NCBI RefSeq assembly: GCF_000524195.1
Contig: NW_020170487.1
Span: 135,292 to 199,291, forward strand
Length of the DNA: 64,000 bases
Direction of reading: 5' to 3'
DNA from: Echinococcus granulosus
Taxonomy: Eukaryota > Platyhelminthes > Cestoda > Cyclophyllidea > Taeniidae
Position numbers and translations under genes: made by a program. This document shows, piece by piece, positions 31,045 to 43,600 of this stretch (position 1 is its first letter; each line of letters opens with the position of its first letter). The notes under the pieces are model-generated. The model was not told the origin of the DNA. It saw only the letters and a program-made list of their open reading frames with translations, and searched no databases.

Positions 31045-31700
31045 ATAGCTCATCTCCTCTTCTAAGCGTCGTCCGGCGCTCCCCTTGGTCAACCATCAGC
31101 GTTGTCGGCGCTGTATTACCCACGAACCAAACGCCCCAGTCATCGAATTTGCGTACAACTAAGATTTCCGACTACAATGCCTTGGTCACTCTTGGCAATT
31201 CCGCTGGATTTAGAGGTCTGTCCTATATGAGAACTGCTTTAGGGAAGGGGAAATGTGCTGGAAGTCTCGAGTGTCCACTGCTAGTCGTAGAAACATTGGC
31301 TCAGAAGCAGAACCATTTAACAAAGGACGGGGTTTAAAATTGTTTTGTGTGGATAAGGCTTTATGTCTGTCCCGTTTGGCCACTTCAGTACTTCCCAGAG
31401 ATGTGGTGAAGGTGGCGCGTATTGGCTTAACTGACATCTTCACTCGGATACCGTAAACATTTCCATAACAAACTTTGCCACAACTAGTATCGCTTCAGTT
31501 GTTAAGATCATGCCTGCAGAACACAGGATCGGGGCAGTTGCCGAAGGTGGACGTCATTTTCAACCCTTCTCTTAGGTGTAGTCACAGATTCATCCATCCG
31601 CAGCATACTTCCTTCTTCCATCACGTGAAGGATTAGCATTCAGCAATAGAAATTAGGGAGGTTGTCCTTTTTGATCGGCTTTACTTTTCGCAGTCAGCAA

Positions 31701-31889
31701 TGTAGCGCTCAAAGTCTTTCGTAAAGACGAATAAAAAACATAACGCTAGGGCAGAATATGAATTTTCGACGCAGAGGGGCTGGAAGACTGCTGGCATGAC
31801 CTAGTTGCTATGCCGCCAAGCAAAACAGTGATGGAGCCTTCAGTGCCCGCGTAACCAAAACGAAGGGTTAAACATATAATCAGTATTGC
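31701..31889 (-). repeat. Dispersed ~200 bp repeat, copy 2
   Basis: Same orientation as copy 1 and about 650 bp from it. On the minus strand: GCAATACTGATTATATGTTT, then AACCCTTCGTTTTGGTTACG, CATATTCTGCCCTAGCG and AAGACTTTGAGCGCTAC. Its splice-acceptor-like core has decayed (TCGTCTTTACG in place of TCGTCCTCAGG). Confidence 0.75.
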
Positions 31890-34039
31890 ATGCCAATCAA
31901 GTGCATCTTAGTAACCGTCTACTTTTATCCCCAAATGTGCAACTTTTCTTACATTTCAAGCAGAAGGCGTGTTTAGAATATTTTATAGTAATCTTCTAGG
32001 TTGGCTGTGAGGATATTAAAATCCCCCACTAAGCCTTGATCCCTATAATCTTATTCTCCATCATTTTGATTAAGCCTTTGTTTACCCTCTTAGAAGGTTG
32101 CACTGCCAGATTTACCAAATCCAACCATAACCCATTTTCCAGTAAAAAAATGTGTAAAAATCGTGGACCGGTGTTTCCAGGGTTAAAAAAACTCCAAAAT
32201 CTTTTGAATTAATTTCAAAAATGACAGCAAACAATGAATGCGACTTATATCTCCTGAAATAACCAACCATTTACTTGTACCTTCGCTTTGTCAACGAATC
32301 CGTATCACGTGCGGAAGTTTTGACAGTGGCATGATCTTTCCAGGAGTATTTAAATCACCTGGCGCAGTGTCCACATCCGACTCAAGTAAAGCGAACGTGT
32401 AATCTACTGTTTAGGAGGCGATTGGTGCCGTTGGTTATGTGCCACGTCCGTGCATTTCTCTGCAAGGAATCCCCAAATGGTAGCTTTTTTAATGTGAGTA
32501 TTACACACAAGATCAGATGGTGGTTTCCATGACTGTCCAGGGCCTCAGTTACCACCCATTGTGGTTTGGCCAACTTCTATCACGCTCTGCTCCTGCTGTT
32601 GCTTGTTTACATTATCTCAAGTCCGTGCTACCAGCATACAAGCTAGGGGCTTACTGATCATGCCTATGCCATCATCCACCTCTAACGAGTAATGTGGTTT
32701 TCAAGGTCACTTTGTGTTCAAACTACGACCTTCACCATTGATTTAAATTTTTTAGTCTATAGGATCAAAGCCACTGCCGATGTGCGGAGTCATCACTGTT
32801 ATCACACTTGTGTCTTAACTTCACTCCTCAATATAATACATTTGGGTTTTTTCCAATCCACTCCCGTAATAGGTCTCTCAACCGGAGTTTAAACCAATTG
32901 TACAATCAATCTTCCATGCGGATAACTGATTCATACATGTCAAGGGAAGTTTTTAGGCCAAAATGTTTTGCAAACCCATTTTTTGTAACACCAGTTGATA
33001 GACCCAATTCCATTATGCTAGCCATTCGAGTCACATTGACTTTTCCCAATGAAAGAGTAAATGATGACTAGATTGGCATTCCTTGTCTTCCAAGAAAATA
33101 AGATGCTGAACAATGAGGCACTGTGTTATTGTCTTAAGTGGTGTAAAAAAGCTCGAGATGTGTGGCGGAGGATTTCTATTGTCATCCCACTGTGTGCTTT
33201 TGCATAATGACCCCAACTTGCTCCACCACCACTTGGCTCACCCTCCCGATTCTCAAGAAATGATAGGCTATCCTTTTTTGCACAAACGTTCCATTCATGA
33301 GAGGTCTGCCTCCTTGAAGATGCAATCAGAATTTTAATTTTTGAGGCATATTTAAAGATTCTGGATTTAATAAATGGTTTACAGTATATGAAATAGTTGT
33401 TTCCTGGGAACTCCGCCTCCCATGCCATTTACCTTATAGTACCAACAAAAATTTTACTGGTTACTTCTATATCTTACTTCCCTAAATTTGATCAAAATTT
33501 ATTTTAAGCATAACAAAGCACGCAAATTTTGACAACTTTCGACAAGCTAGCAAGGCATTTTTTCTTGTGGCCAATTATTCTCCATTTCCATTTATGGAAA
33601 TGCGTCTCCGCAATTGTGAGGCCGACATAAAATCGACCGACTTCTCCAAAGTTACATCGCATTCTTCGAATTTTCTTACTTTATGTAAATTGTAAAGTCA
33701 ACACGAAACGGAAGGGGAATTTTATGTCATCTGATCCTAACCACCACTTAATGAGAATAAAGGACTTTGATAAACAAAACAATTGGTTTGAAAATCCCAT
33801 TAAAAGGGGACAGAAATTCGACATCAAAATTTTTTATTGACCTGGAAACAGGATGCATAACTATTACCCATGGTCCACTGCCTGGATTCACCAGCAATGC
33901 TCTCATGCCTTCCTCCAGGCTGACACAGCAGTCGTAGGCGGCTTGCTTCTAGCCATCTAGTCTGGTTGCCTGAGTAATTTACCAGATTATCTCAAAAAAT
34001 TGGTCAAATAAGCAAAATCCTTGGGGAAAAGCTGAGGCG

Positions 34040-34233
34040 CGATACTTCGGTATTTGTTTGAAGCTTCTCTTTGGTTTTACGGGCGCTTAAAGCTCCGCGA
34101 TTGTGCTTCTACTAGGCGTTATAACCTCCGGAAGATGCCGTTTGCCTTCCAGTTCTTTTGTGTGTCGCTCATACATATTCTGCTTTAGTATTATGCCTTC
34201 TTTCGTCCTCAGGAAAGACTTAGGGGCGTTATA
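34040..34233 (+). repeat. Dispersed ~200 bp repeat, copy 3
   Basis: Plus orientation. Conserved blocks: CTTTGGTTTTACGGGCGCTT, ATAACCTCCGGAAGATGCC, CATATTCTGCTTTAGTATTA and TTTCGTCCTCAGGAAAGACT. The 5' block is more diverged than in the copies near the right edge. Confidence 0.75.
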
Positions 34234-36724
34234 ACTGCTTCTCGAACTTATTGGTGGAAATTTTTGACCACGTCTGTGTAATTCCACAGTTCAAAGTTAC
34301 ATAAGCTTACAATACCTCGATTAGCGCATCAAGTCATCCAAAATTTGTGATTTTTATATATGTGCATGATATAAATACCCCAAGTTAAGTGATGAAAGCG
34401 GTAATTACTAAAAAATAAATCTTCATTGTGGCTGTATGTAAACCCGAAATCAGGTAACTCATAGGCGGGATATGTAGCAAACGCAAAGCCATTCAGCAGT
34501 GTCACCAAAAACCAAGGCTATATTGGCTTTCTTGCAAAATTCCAGTATTTTTGTGCAGTACAAAAACGTGATGATTTTTTTTTCATTTCAAACAACTCAC
34601 TCACCCTAGTTTGATAAGTTTTCACCTTTGTCGTTGGTGGTCGTAAAAACATTACAATGAGGTGACATATACGGCTGGATTTTTAAGGTTACTCGGAGCT
34701 TGGTACCCAAAAAGGGTGTGATTAGAGTAAAATCAGCTAGAGTCAGCATGCATTTATAGAAGTATGACATTTTAGAGGAGACCGTCTAAGTTACAAACAT
34801 TCAAGTATTTTCCTCAATTCCCATTGGTTCAGTAACTTAAAATATCCCATTCAATATAATTTTGTCTTAATTTAAAATCGGACTATAATTAAGTAATATG
34901 TTGTTAAATTACTAAGAATTAATTGGCTTTCGTTCATTTTTCGCTCTAATATTACAAACAAATTACACTAGAAATGACAGCACCAAGGAGTAGTTACATC
35001 TTGAATGGTCCCTCTCTAAACAGAACGGTGTCGCTAGTTCATTCCCTGTTGTTATTGTTTACAAAATTATCTTTTTCCCTTATTCGGTAATTTTCTGAGG
35101 TAAAATTTTCAACTAAGGCATTTGCTTAATGATCTGGGAATTTAAAAAGGTAATATTTCAATTTTAAAGACACAAAGGGGGAGAAATGGACTTAAATTTA
35201 GCAATTTCAAACCGTCACACAGAGGCCTGGAATTGATGGATGTCCTTCGATGAACAAACAAATGGCTGTGTAGCCTGTTTTAGCTGCCATTAGTGTAGTT
35301 GATCCCAAAAGGCTTTAATGTAGGCTCTTTTGTTAATGTTAAGCGATTACCCAAGGAAGTTGTGGTGATATAAACTCGGTGGCACTTACTAGCAGCCGTT
35401 TTGATTTCCTAAGTCTTTAGGTCCCCAATTGCCAAAATGGTCTTTTATTAATTCAAATAGTTGTAAACGTATTCTGTGTCCGGTGCTCGCTGTGCACTAA
35501 AATCGTTTTTTGGGGGATTTGAAGTAATCATCTCCAGGTCGTTTTAACACTTTACGGTTTTGCCAAATGGAGAAGTCAACAATGTGACGTGTTTCCATTC
35601 AAGCACTCGTGAATTAGATCCCGTCTTGGTAGATGTGACGCGTTCGCCACCACTTGCACAGATCGAGAAACGCCGAAATCATTAAATGGAAGCATCGTCA
35701 TTTGGCTAAAGATTTCTTTGGCTTTTAAATACTTAAATTCACACGCAAGTGGTACGAGAGGGGTTATATCAAAGAAAGATAAGACCAAACTTTCCCACTG
35801 GAGCCTTATCATTACTCCGAAGTGGGTCCTTGACTGTTGAAATGTCGTTGCTATAAAAGTCATTTTAAACGATGGACGAACACTTGGTGTTGTTTTGCAG
35901 CCAAACTATAAAAGAAGTGGACGTGCATTTGAGAAGGAGAGTATGACCAGAAAGCTGCATGGTATTTCTGTATGGTCGTCACGTATCGAAGGTGACTTCG
36001 CATCATGAAGTAAAGTTTTATCAAAATAGTTTACTTGAGCACCTATCAAGATCATGTAGACTACCTTCCATGTCTAAAAGCGCCTATCCACATACACATA
36101 GGGCGTAGATTTTCGCACGGAAGTGAATAGAGCAGTTTTCTGGTTAGCCCAGCGGAGGGCAATAGTAAAAAATAAAGGCACTGGCCCCTAGACTTGTTTG
36201 AGGGCTTTGTCCAAGTCAACACTTTTCTCACTTTGTTGTGCTGAGAATTCTCTATCCCTCGCTTCAAAAAAAACTAAAATTCGAGATTTATTTTTTAATG
36301 AGTTCCGCGAGGAGTCACATTTACTGGTGTCAGCTTCAAATTAATAACAATAATTTGTGATTTCACGGTGAATTGAGCCGCTTTAATGGCTTTAAGAATG
36401 CACTAGCACTCGAGCCTAAAATAGCTCATTCAAACAATCTGGTTTCTTATTCTTTTGAACCCTACCCCCAGTGTTTTAGCTAATGCTGATTTATTTGTCT
36501 TTAAGTGTTTATCAATTATTACTCCTCAGCACTCAGTAAAAATGTGACGGTATAAAGCATACTTTTAGTCAGTGACCATTTCGAGTCTACGTGTTGCTAT
36601 CCGCCAATAACCTAATGGCAAATAGTCAATTTGATTCTTCCACGGCCTTCAAGATTGTAAGATCTACGCCAAACCAAAAAGGATCTGTCCTCCCCAACAC
36701 TGCATGAATGAACATGAAGTTATT

Positions 36725-36824
36725 NNNNNNNNNNNNNNNNNNNNNNNNNNNNNNNNNNNNNNNNNNNNNNNNNNNNNNNNNNNNNNNNNNNNNNNNNNNN
36801 NNNNNNNNNNNNNNNNNNNNNNNN
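36725..36824. other. Assembly gap (100 N)
   Basis: Exactly 100 unknown bases, the conventional placeholder for a gap of unknown size. Sequence on either side is unremarkable AT-rich DNA. Distances across this point should not be trusted. Confidence 0.99.
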
Positions 36825-38409
36825 ACTGAATTATGACCTTTGTGTATACCACTAAATACTGATTGACCAGCAGAGAATATCGGAAGACCAAGAGATAGCG
36901 TTTTTGAGGGTGTGAGTGCCATAATTTGGCCACGGCTCTCTTTCGACAGCCAAAAGTTGCACCACTGTTGCTCCAAGTAAGCAAACTCTGCAAAAACAGT
37001 ACCGCGTTTCTTTGATTCGGTTGTAATGATGTATTAGATAAGCTTTTTAATATCCCCCTATGGGTTTAACAAAGCACCAAATTTCTCGTTTTATCCCAGT
37101 CACTATTGCAAGAGTATCGACGACTTGATTCATTGAAGGCTTTTTGACAAAACGTACCCACCATAAAATGAATAATATCACTAAAACATGCCCGCAGTTG
37201 ACATTATCTTTGTAATTTCTATTTCCAATGGAACTTCATAAGGGAAAATGATCCCATTTACGATCCTGCTCCGAAATCAAGCAGTAAATTAACTAATGAG
37301 CTGGCAGGCAAAAGCCATGGGATTATCTACTACTGCTTAAAAGCCTTACATTCGAAAAATTATGCCCGCCTGTGGTAGTAATATGGCGCAAATATAATAT
37401 CGCAGAAGAGCGAAGCATCAAATTCGAATTAGGATTCCAATGTGATCTCGCTAGTTTTTCGAGTGGTCTAATCTTCCTTCCTATTTGCTAGAATCACGTG
37501 ACGACGCAAATAAAAATGTACACTGTGAACAAACCATACAAAGATTTTATGCCTCAGACCCTCTGTAGCCTTAATCTCCAGTAGTGATGTACTTCTACAA
37601 CGAGAATTACGCAAATTATAGACTCGTAGCTTTATTAAATAAAAAGTAGTCTTTAAATTGGTTGAAAACTGGTAGGACTCGAGCCTTTTAAAGGTGGATC
37701 ATAAAGACACCCCGTGTAAAACTACCCTGTTGGATTTTAAGCGATCTCTAAACTTAGTAATTTCATTAAAGTGGCGCATAAAGGAGCCTCAAAATAACGT
37801 GGGCGAGGAAAGAGGTTTAACAATTCCTCCCACGAATGCATGTTAGATTTTTATGCAAACCTCAGTAGTTCCATATTTTAGGGCAGTATTTTACGGAACG
37901 ATAGCCGTAAACTCACCTGGAGCATCAATCAACATGAGAGGCAAGGGAGGAGGAACAAACTAAGGTGAAATGCGCCTCAATTTACCGCACACTAAAATCT
38001 ACTTCTTGTGTGACCTACGGTCGACAATGTGCCTTTCTCTGGAACTTACCTGACTTACGGATGAAGCTCTGGAATCTGACATATAGCTTCGACATGTTTT
38101 AGACGAATTTCCAAGCGATAACAACATCGAAGTTCCCAACAATGATTGCCTCCACTCGATCGTTTGGCAACGCCTTGTCTGTACGGAATTCTTGTGGTTA
38201 ATTCTACCCCCTTTAGCCGTGATTATAATAGTTTATGAATTACTGGAAGCCAACGCTACTTTTAACCATTGTTTAGAGAGCTAGATGGTATTCTCAGCAC
38301 GAAAGCACGTCGGCCATGTTGTGCATCAATACGCACCCATCATCAAGTAGCCAGAGGACGGCTAGAAGAGAGTGCGCGGTTGGTATCTTAATACAAGAGT
38401 AGAGGTAAA

Positions 38410-38415
38410 TTTATT
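38410..38415 (-). other. Candidate polyadenylation signal AATAAA (PP1 regulatory subunit)
   Basis: AATAAA on the minus strand, about 340 nt past the stop of the glycogen-targeting subunit gene. First such signal I see downstream; assigned by position. Confidence 0.35.
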
Positions 38416-38754
38416 AAGATCTCATTTACAAAATACATGATGTTGATCGTATTCTCTCTGACAACGTGTTCAAATCTCACAATGGAAGAAATCGAAATTT
38501 ATGTGATGAAATTCGGCGAAGGTAGGGGAAGGGAGCGAAGACGCAAGCAGGCTAAGATTGGCGTTTCGGTTCCTTTTTTGGCTCGTACTTGATTAAATTC
38601 CAACATTTAGATGGGTCACCGAAAAGATGGTCGAAGTGGGCAAGAATAGGAAGCGTTGAAGGGGCATGGAGAAGGAGGGGGGACATCTGAAGTCACTTTC
38701 GAAAGACTACTAGAGACCTGTGATTTCATGTGTCGGGGGTGTGGCTTCCAGCCC

Positions 38755-40623
38755 TCAAAGGTAGTGAATCCAGGAGCCATCTCCAGCCATATCAGTGGCT
38801 TTAGCATAGCAATGAATTATGTAGTTCTCTCCAAGATTATTGTCCCAGTACGTACCTCCCGAGTGTGTCTCATATCGTATTGCAAACTGGGCTCGATCAT
38901 TGGCCACCATGGAAGAGGGGAAGACTGCGCAGAAGGAAAATCTATCGGTTGTACCGTCGTGTGAGTCCTGCACATAGGAGGCGGGTATTTCAAAGAATGT
39001 AGACCAGTTGTCATAGGTTATACGCACGGTGACCTTCTTTTCAAAGCCCACACTCTTGACTCTGATCGTTCCAGTCAACAGACCCCTGGAGGAATCCACC
39101 CTAGCATTTTCGAGGCACACGTAGGAACTGAGAACTCGGTGCATAAAGATGGGTGAAGCACCAGGTTGAGGGAAGCATATCTGGAACTGCTTGGCACCCA
39201 ATGAACTAAAACTTTTCTCTGTATCTAAATTGAGATCAAAAGTTGCCGAGGCGGGAATCAAGGGTGGATGGTCTGTATCTTTAACCTGCCTTACGGTAGC
39301 CAAATCAAGACCCAAAGAGTCTGCGAACCGAACAATCTTCCGACACGGGGTGTCGTCAGGAGACCGTTCGGATTTGAGAGAACTACTTCGCTTTGAGCGT
39401 ATGACTTTATTGCAACTAGATGCGGTGGGGCTGCGTATCCTGTCCAGACTGGCTGTTTGGAGGCCATCGTAGGAGATATCGCAGGGCAGGGAAAAACTAA
39501 TACGGAAAGGATCTTCCACTGCCAACAAGCAATTATCAACCTGATCAACGGAGGAAGGCCTTGGCACAACGCTTTTCTCCTCAGTATAGTCACGGCCTGA
39601 CCCATGCGATACTTTCGTAACTGCATCTGAAATCACCAAATCCACAAAGAAACCGGGGTTCTGTGCATCAATCACTGCATGCCGGCTATGAGGCAACGCC
39701 TCTTCGGCTGGATCACGTTCAGGTAAGGGGGGAGGAAGTTGCCATGCGTAGAGTTGGTTTGCTCCGAGGGGTTTTCGAGTCTCAGTGGAGTCAGAGAGGT
39801 TCCTAGGAATAGTGGAGGTGATTATGGAAGTGGCCAATCGATCATACTCCTCGGTAGTTAAGTCCCCATTTTGGAATTTGGTGTGCAATCTTCCGAGAAT
39901 TGTGAGTGGGCGGGAGCACTTTGCATCATTTAGGACTTCTGAAGATGAGCAGACACTTTCGGCAAGGTAATCGTCCTCCACACCAACTTCCTCCTCCACT
40001 ATAGGGGGCACTTCAAAGACATGCAATTTTTTAGCGACCTGAATCACTTTTGAGAAGTGAGCCCGCGGTGCGACACTTGCCATCATGACAGGGTGAGCGA
40101 AAGTAACGGCAGTCAAGAAAGGTCCCTCATCCATGAATTCTACGGGTTCCAAATGCTCCTCCGTAATCGACTCGGAGGTTTCAAGCGTGTCATAGGAGTT
40201 TCTTAGGTGCTGAGACGACTCCCTAAGCAAGAGAGAAACAGCGGCTTCAGAGGATTGAGGAGCCGATGACTGCTCGCATCTGAGATCATCACTGCCCTCC
40301 TCTGCAATTGTATGAAGGAGGACACACTTGCTGGGCTCCTGATCGGTGACATTTGATGGCGATATGTTTAACTGGCTGGAAGTAGCCTCAGCACAATCTT
40401 CATCACCTCTGATGGAGGAGTCGCAGTTTGAGGGCCTACTTTTGGAGGACACAGAGCAATCACAGACATCACCTAGTGTACTTGTGAAAAGGAATTTAAT
40501 CCGCGCCCAGAAGGAAACGAAAAAATTGATGAAAGGTGACCTACGCCGACCCAGATTGCTGTCGGAGGTGTCAATTTTGTTGGCGGTAATACCGATATCA
40601 TCAGTGGTTTGAGGCTTGAGCAT
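38755..40623 (-). CDS. Protein phosphatase 1 regulatory subunit 3-like, glycogen targeting
   Basis: Glycogen-targeting subunits bring PP1 catalytic subunit to glycogen particles, where it activates glycogen synthase and inactivates phosphorylase. An uninterrupted 622-residue frame with an ATG start. At ~430 lies RKIVRFADSLGLDLATVRQV, the RVxF PP1-docking motif in the FADxxGLxL context of the PPP1R3 family. At ~500-603 is a CBM21 carbohydrate-binding domain (GTIRVKSVGFEKKVTVRITY, then DNWSTFFEI and FAIRYETHSGGTYWDNNLGE). The N-terminal 400 residues are acidic and Ser-rich, probably disordered, with one hydrophobic patch at ~30-47 (FINFFVSFWARIKFLF). Vertebrate single-exon members are mostly about 280-360 residues, so the N-terminal extension is unusual. 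Which paralogue it matches cannot be decided. Confidence 0.92.
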   Translation of the reverse strand: MLKPQTTDDIGITANKIDTSDSNLGRRRSPFINFFVSFWARIKFLFTSTLGDVCDCSVSSKSRPSNCDSSIRGDEDCAEATSSQLNISPSNVTDQEPSKCVLLHTIAEEGSDDLRCEQSSAPQSSEAAVSLLLRESSQHLRNSYDTLETSESITEEHLEPVEFMDEGPFLTAVTFAHPVMMASVAPRAHFSKVIQVAKKLHVFEVPPIVEEEVGVEDDYLAESVCSSSEVLNDAKCSRPLTILGRLHTKFQNGDLTTEEYDRLATSIITSTIPRNLSDSTETRKPLGANQLYAWQLPPPLPERDPAEEALPHSRHAVIDAQNPGFFVDLVISDAVTKVSHGSGRDYTEEKSVVPRPSSVDQVDNCLLAVEDPFRISFSLPCDISYDGLQTASLDRIRSPTASSCNKVIRSKRSSSLKSERSPDDTPCRKIVRFADSLGLDLATVRQVKDTDHPPLIPASATFDLNLDTEKSFSSLGAKQFQICFPQPGASPIFMHRVLSSYVCLENARVDSSRGLLTGTIRVKSVGFEKKVTVRITYDNWSTFFEIPASYVQDSHDGTTDRFSFCAVFPSSMVANDRAQFAIRYETHSGGTYWDNNLGENYIIHCYAKATDMAGDGSWIHYL

Positions 40624-43600
40624 TTAAGAGCTGCACTGATTGGTTGCGGAGGGCAAAATGATATGAGTGAACAGGAGCTTGAGAGAGAATGGGAGCTAGA
40701 GAACAAGAGCAAGAGAGGATGAACGCAGTAGAGTCCTTCCGATCCGTACAGACAAGTGTACGCGTAAATCAGATGTCAAGCATGGACTTTGCGAGCCCTA
40801 CATAGCGTTCTGCAAGGATCTCCGCCAAACGACTGAGAAGGTGTATCTCCCTTATCAACGCAAGTGCAAAATTAAGTCGGGTGCGTCTGTTTTCGCTCCA
40901 AGCTGCTACGTGACTGCTGGGACCGTCCCAGCCTAATGGATTGGCTCTGCGTCCGCCAATGCATGGCCATGCGTACAATCAGGTCAACCAATCTTGGAGC
41001 AGGCCTTATTTCATTGGCTCCTGTTAGTCAACGGTCAAGTAAAGCTAATCACGAACACAAGAAATTAACCTTGAATGGAAACAACAGGAAATAATGTTAT
41101 CCTTCCAAGATCACTACCACAGATAGTGTGTGGGTCGATTTAGTTTAATTTCACAGCCATATTTGGGGAAGGAATAGGCCCAAAAAGTGGAACACTAAGG
41201 GCACATTATCAAAGATACAACTCAGTGGCAAATATAACAGAGATCAGTTATTACTTGTTAAGTTAGCATTTTTTACATAGACTTGAGTAGCGCGGATATA
41301 TGTCGGGTCGAAAAATTAACAGAAGGATAGATGAGGGCTTACTGGATGCTGTAGGCGATTTTCCAGAATGCGTGAACTGATGATAGTCAATTTGCATGTA
41401 ATGACACCCCCGGTTTGTGGTGTGCGCACAAGCCGTAAAAATTTTACAAATCTAAACTATGGTTTCTTTAGTACACGGAGTCAGCTATCGTAGCAACACC
41501 ACATTCGCCTCCAACTGTTTCAGGCACAATCTCCCTTGAAGGACTAGATGTATCGACTAAACTCGACTAAGAGCGAGGTAAACTAATAAGTCCCGACACA
41601 AGCTTTTAGTCCGTGCATTCAAGTCTTATCGGCACTGAAACGATGGAGAATTCTAGCATGATAAAAATTGCGTCATCACTAGAAGAAATCCTACGCACAA
41701 GTGTTCGCATCGTCTCAAAAAATGCCTTCTCTATTGAAATATACAGTCAAAACATGGCCAACAGAACTGCCACTGCCATTAATATAACCTCAAAAGTCGA
41801 GATAAAATACAATAATGAGAATTTAAGGGAAAGTTCTGCAAATGTCGAATGTGTCGAAGATAGAGTCTATGATATGCTCTGCGATGCAAGAAAGTCCACT
41901 TTACTATCCACCCACTGGGATCAGAAAAGACAAAATCTATGGTTCACAATTAAGAAAAACCCCCTTTTCCACAAAGTCGAATAAATGATGTAGCGGTTAT
42001 ACTACTAAATAATGTGCAAGCAAATGTACGGTGGGCCCACCGAAGACAAACCATTTCATGACTTTGGATTAACACTATAAGGTAGAATCCTACCATTATT
42101 CCAGACAAGCTTTCAAGTACGGAGCTTGGAGCAGAAATGTGAAGAAAAGGAAACCCCCTAAAGGTGGACTAAACCATTTAGATGTAAGATGGATTAACTT
42201 TCATCCACTGTATTTAAAAGTAGAATTTACCTACTGCATCACTGAGGGGCTTTCAGCTGACTTCCCCATTACTGGCACCTTTTTCATCTTGGACGAGTGT
42301 GTATGCAAAACACCTACACAGGTGGGACAAACATAAACACGGAAGCATAGAGACAGAGGCGGTGGGAACGGAGAGGGCTGGGGCGATTCACAGCCCAAAC
42401 AACTGTCACGAGGTGTGTAGACGTGACTGTGGTTGGCCTCGATTCCCCCATGTATACACACCCACATACGCGAGGCGACCTTGAACAATACCGCTGCGGG
42501 CGAGAGGCCAAGACTGTCCGCCTCCTCTAGCGTTGCAAACCACCGCCGTTGCCAAATGCACTCTCCTGACTTTCCTCGCTAACCTTTGCCACTGTTTAAC
42601 TTCATTAGAAAAATGGTTGAGCAAGTAAATTTTTGATGGAAGAAAAAGTCCTGTGATTCACAGATCTTTTACGACGTAGATTGACATTTGTTTCCTCCCC
42701 TCCCCCCTATAAATAAATTAAGGCCCTTTAAAATTGCATGTAAACGTCCTTTTTACCCTTTCAATAGATAAAGGATATAATTTTACGCAGATGATCTTTC
42801 ACCTGAAAAGGCCTCTAATAACCTAGCTTTGTACTTTGAGTTGGGCTCCTCACATGTAATACTCTAGGCTATTTCTGGTGTTTTAATATTTCTGCTAAAA
42901 GCGGAGTATTCTGATGAGTTTCCCAGCAAGTGTAACTATCAGGTGGACGGAGGAGTGGGTGCGATTTTCGGTATAACCTGCTTAAGCGTTATGTCGCAAC
43001 CTTCAAAAGATGGACTTTGTATCCACGCTACTAATCTCCTTACTACTTTCCTCGGCTTTTAAACTCTCATATCTTAAAATACCGGTTTGATCTGATGTGA
43101 TTCACGTTTGTCTGCTTTACGGACAGTGTTAAGCTCGGTTGCGAACCTGAAGAAGCTAATCGCCGTAAAACTTGGGAGGAGGTGGCGGCGGTGGAACAAA
43201 GTACGGCTCGAAGATAACTTAAATACACGATATGATTTAAATGGTGAATCACTCAGAGGTGGACGCATCAAGTTATTAATGCCACTTTTTCCTTGGAATA
43301 AGACAGTCTTATTAAAATAAAATTGCCAATGACAACTTTTAGGAGTGTTTAGTGCGAGCAGATGGGATACACCTAGATCATGTGGGAAGAGACGAAAGAA
43401 TTATTTTTACCTTTTCTATGGATACTTGGTCGTCTAAACAAAGCGATGGTCATAAATCAAAACATCAAGGATGCAAAAATTCGGCACACGTAAATTCACC
43501 GTTTTTATGGATATTTCAGGCCCCAGAACACCGCCATGTTGGGTGAGTCAGAGGGTTCCGCGACGGTGAAAAATGCTTGACTTTTTACTAAAGTCGGCAC

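Larger units (their letters stand above)
28775..38409. other. Gene-poor, repeat-bearing interval
   Basis: No intact gene recognised over 9.6 kb. It holds three copies of the dispersed ~200 bp repeat (30847-31044, 31701-31889, 34040-34233), a degenerate zinc-knuckle fragment near 30420-30510 and the 100-N gap at 36725-36824. Open frames such as 29463-29726, 32382-32573, 33126-33428 and 35576-35863 (all minus) are 60-100 codons long, lack clear domains and are probably decayed mobile-element sequence or chance. The left part is T-rich on the plus strand. Confidence 0.6.

Noticed and set aside
32382..32573. Minus-strand frame resembling the end of a LINE endonuclease (a Trp-x-Val...His-x-Leu-Ile pattern)
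   Set aside because: The Ser-Asp-His core is not present as such, an in-frame stop sits just upstream, and no other endonuclease or reverse transcriptase block was found nearby. Resemblance is too weak.
40769..40978. Minus-strand frame with an amphipathic tail just upstream of the PP1-subunit gene
   Set aside because: It has no ATG in frame (it begins with TTG), is short and has no motif; more likely 5' flank of the PP1-subunit gene.
41613..41984. 124-codon plus-strand frame, Lys/Asn/Ser-rich
   Set aside because: No domain, no neighbouring exons with consistent splice sites, and the A-rich plus strand suggests the region is transcribed from the other strand if at all.
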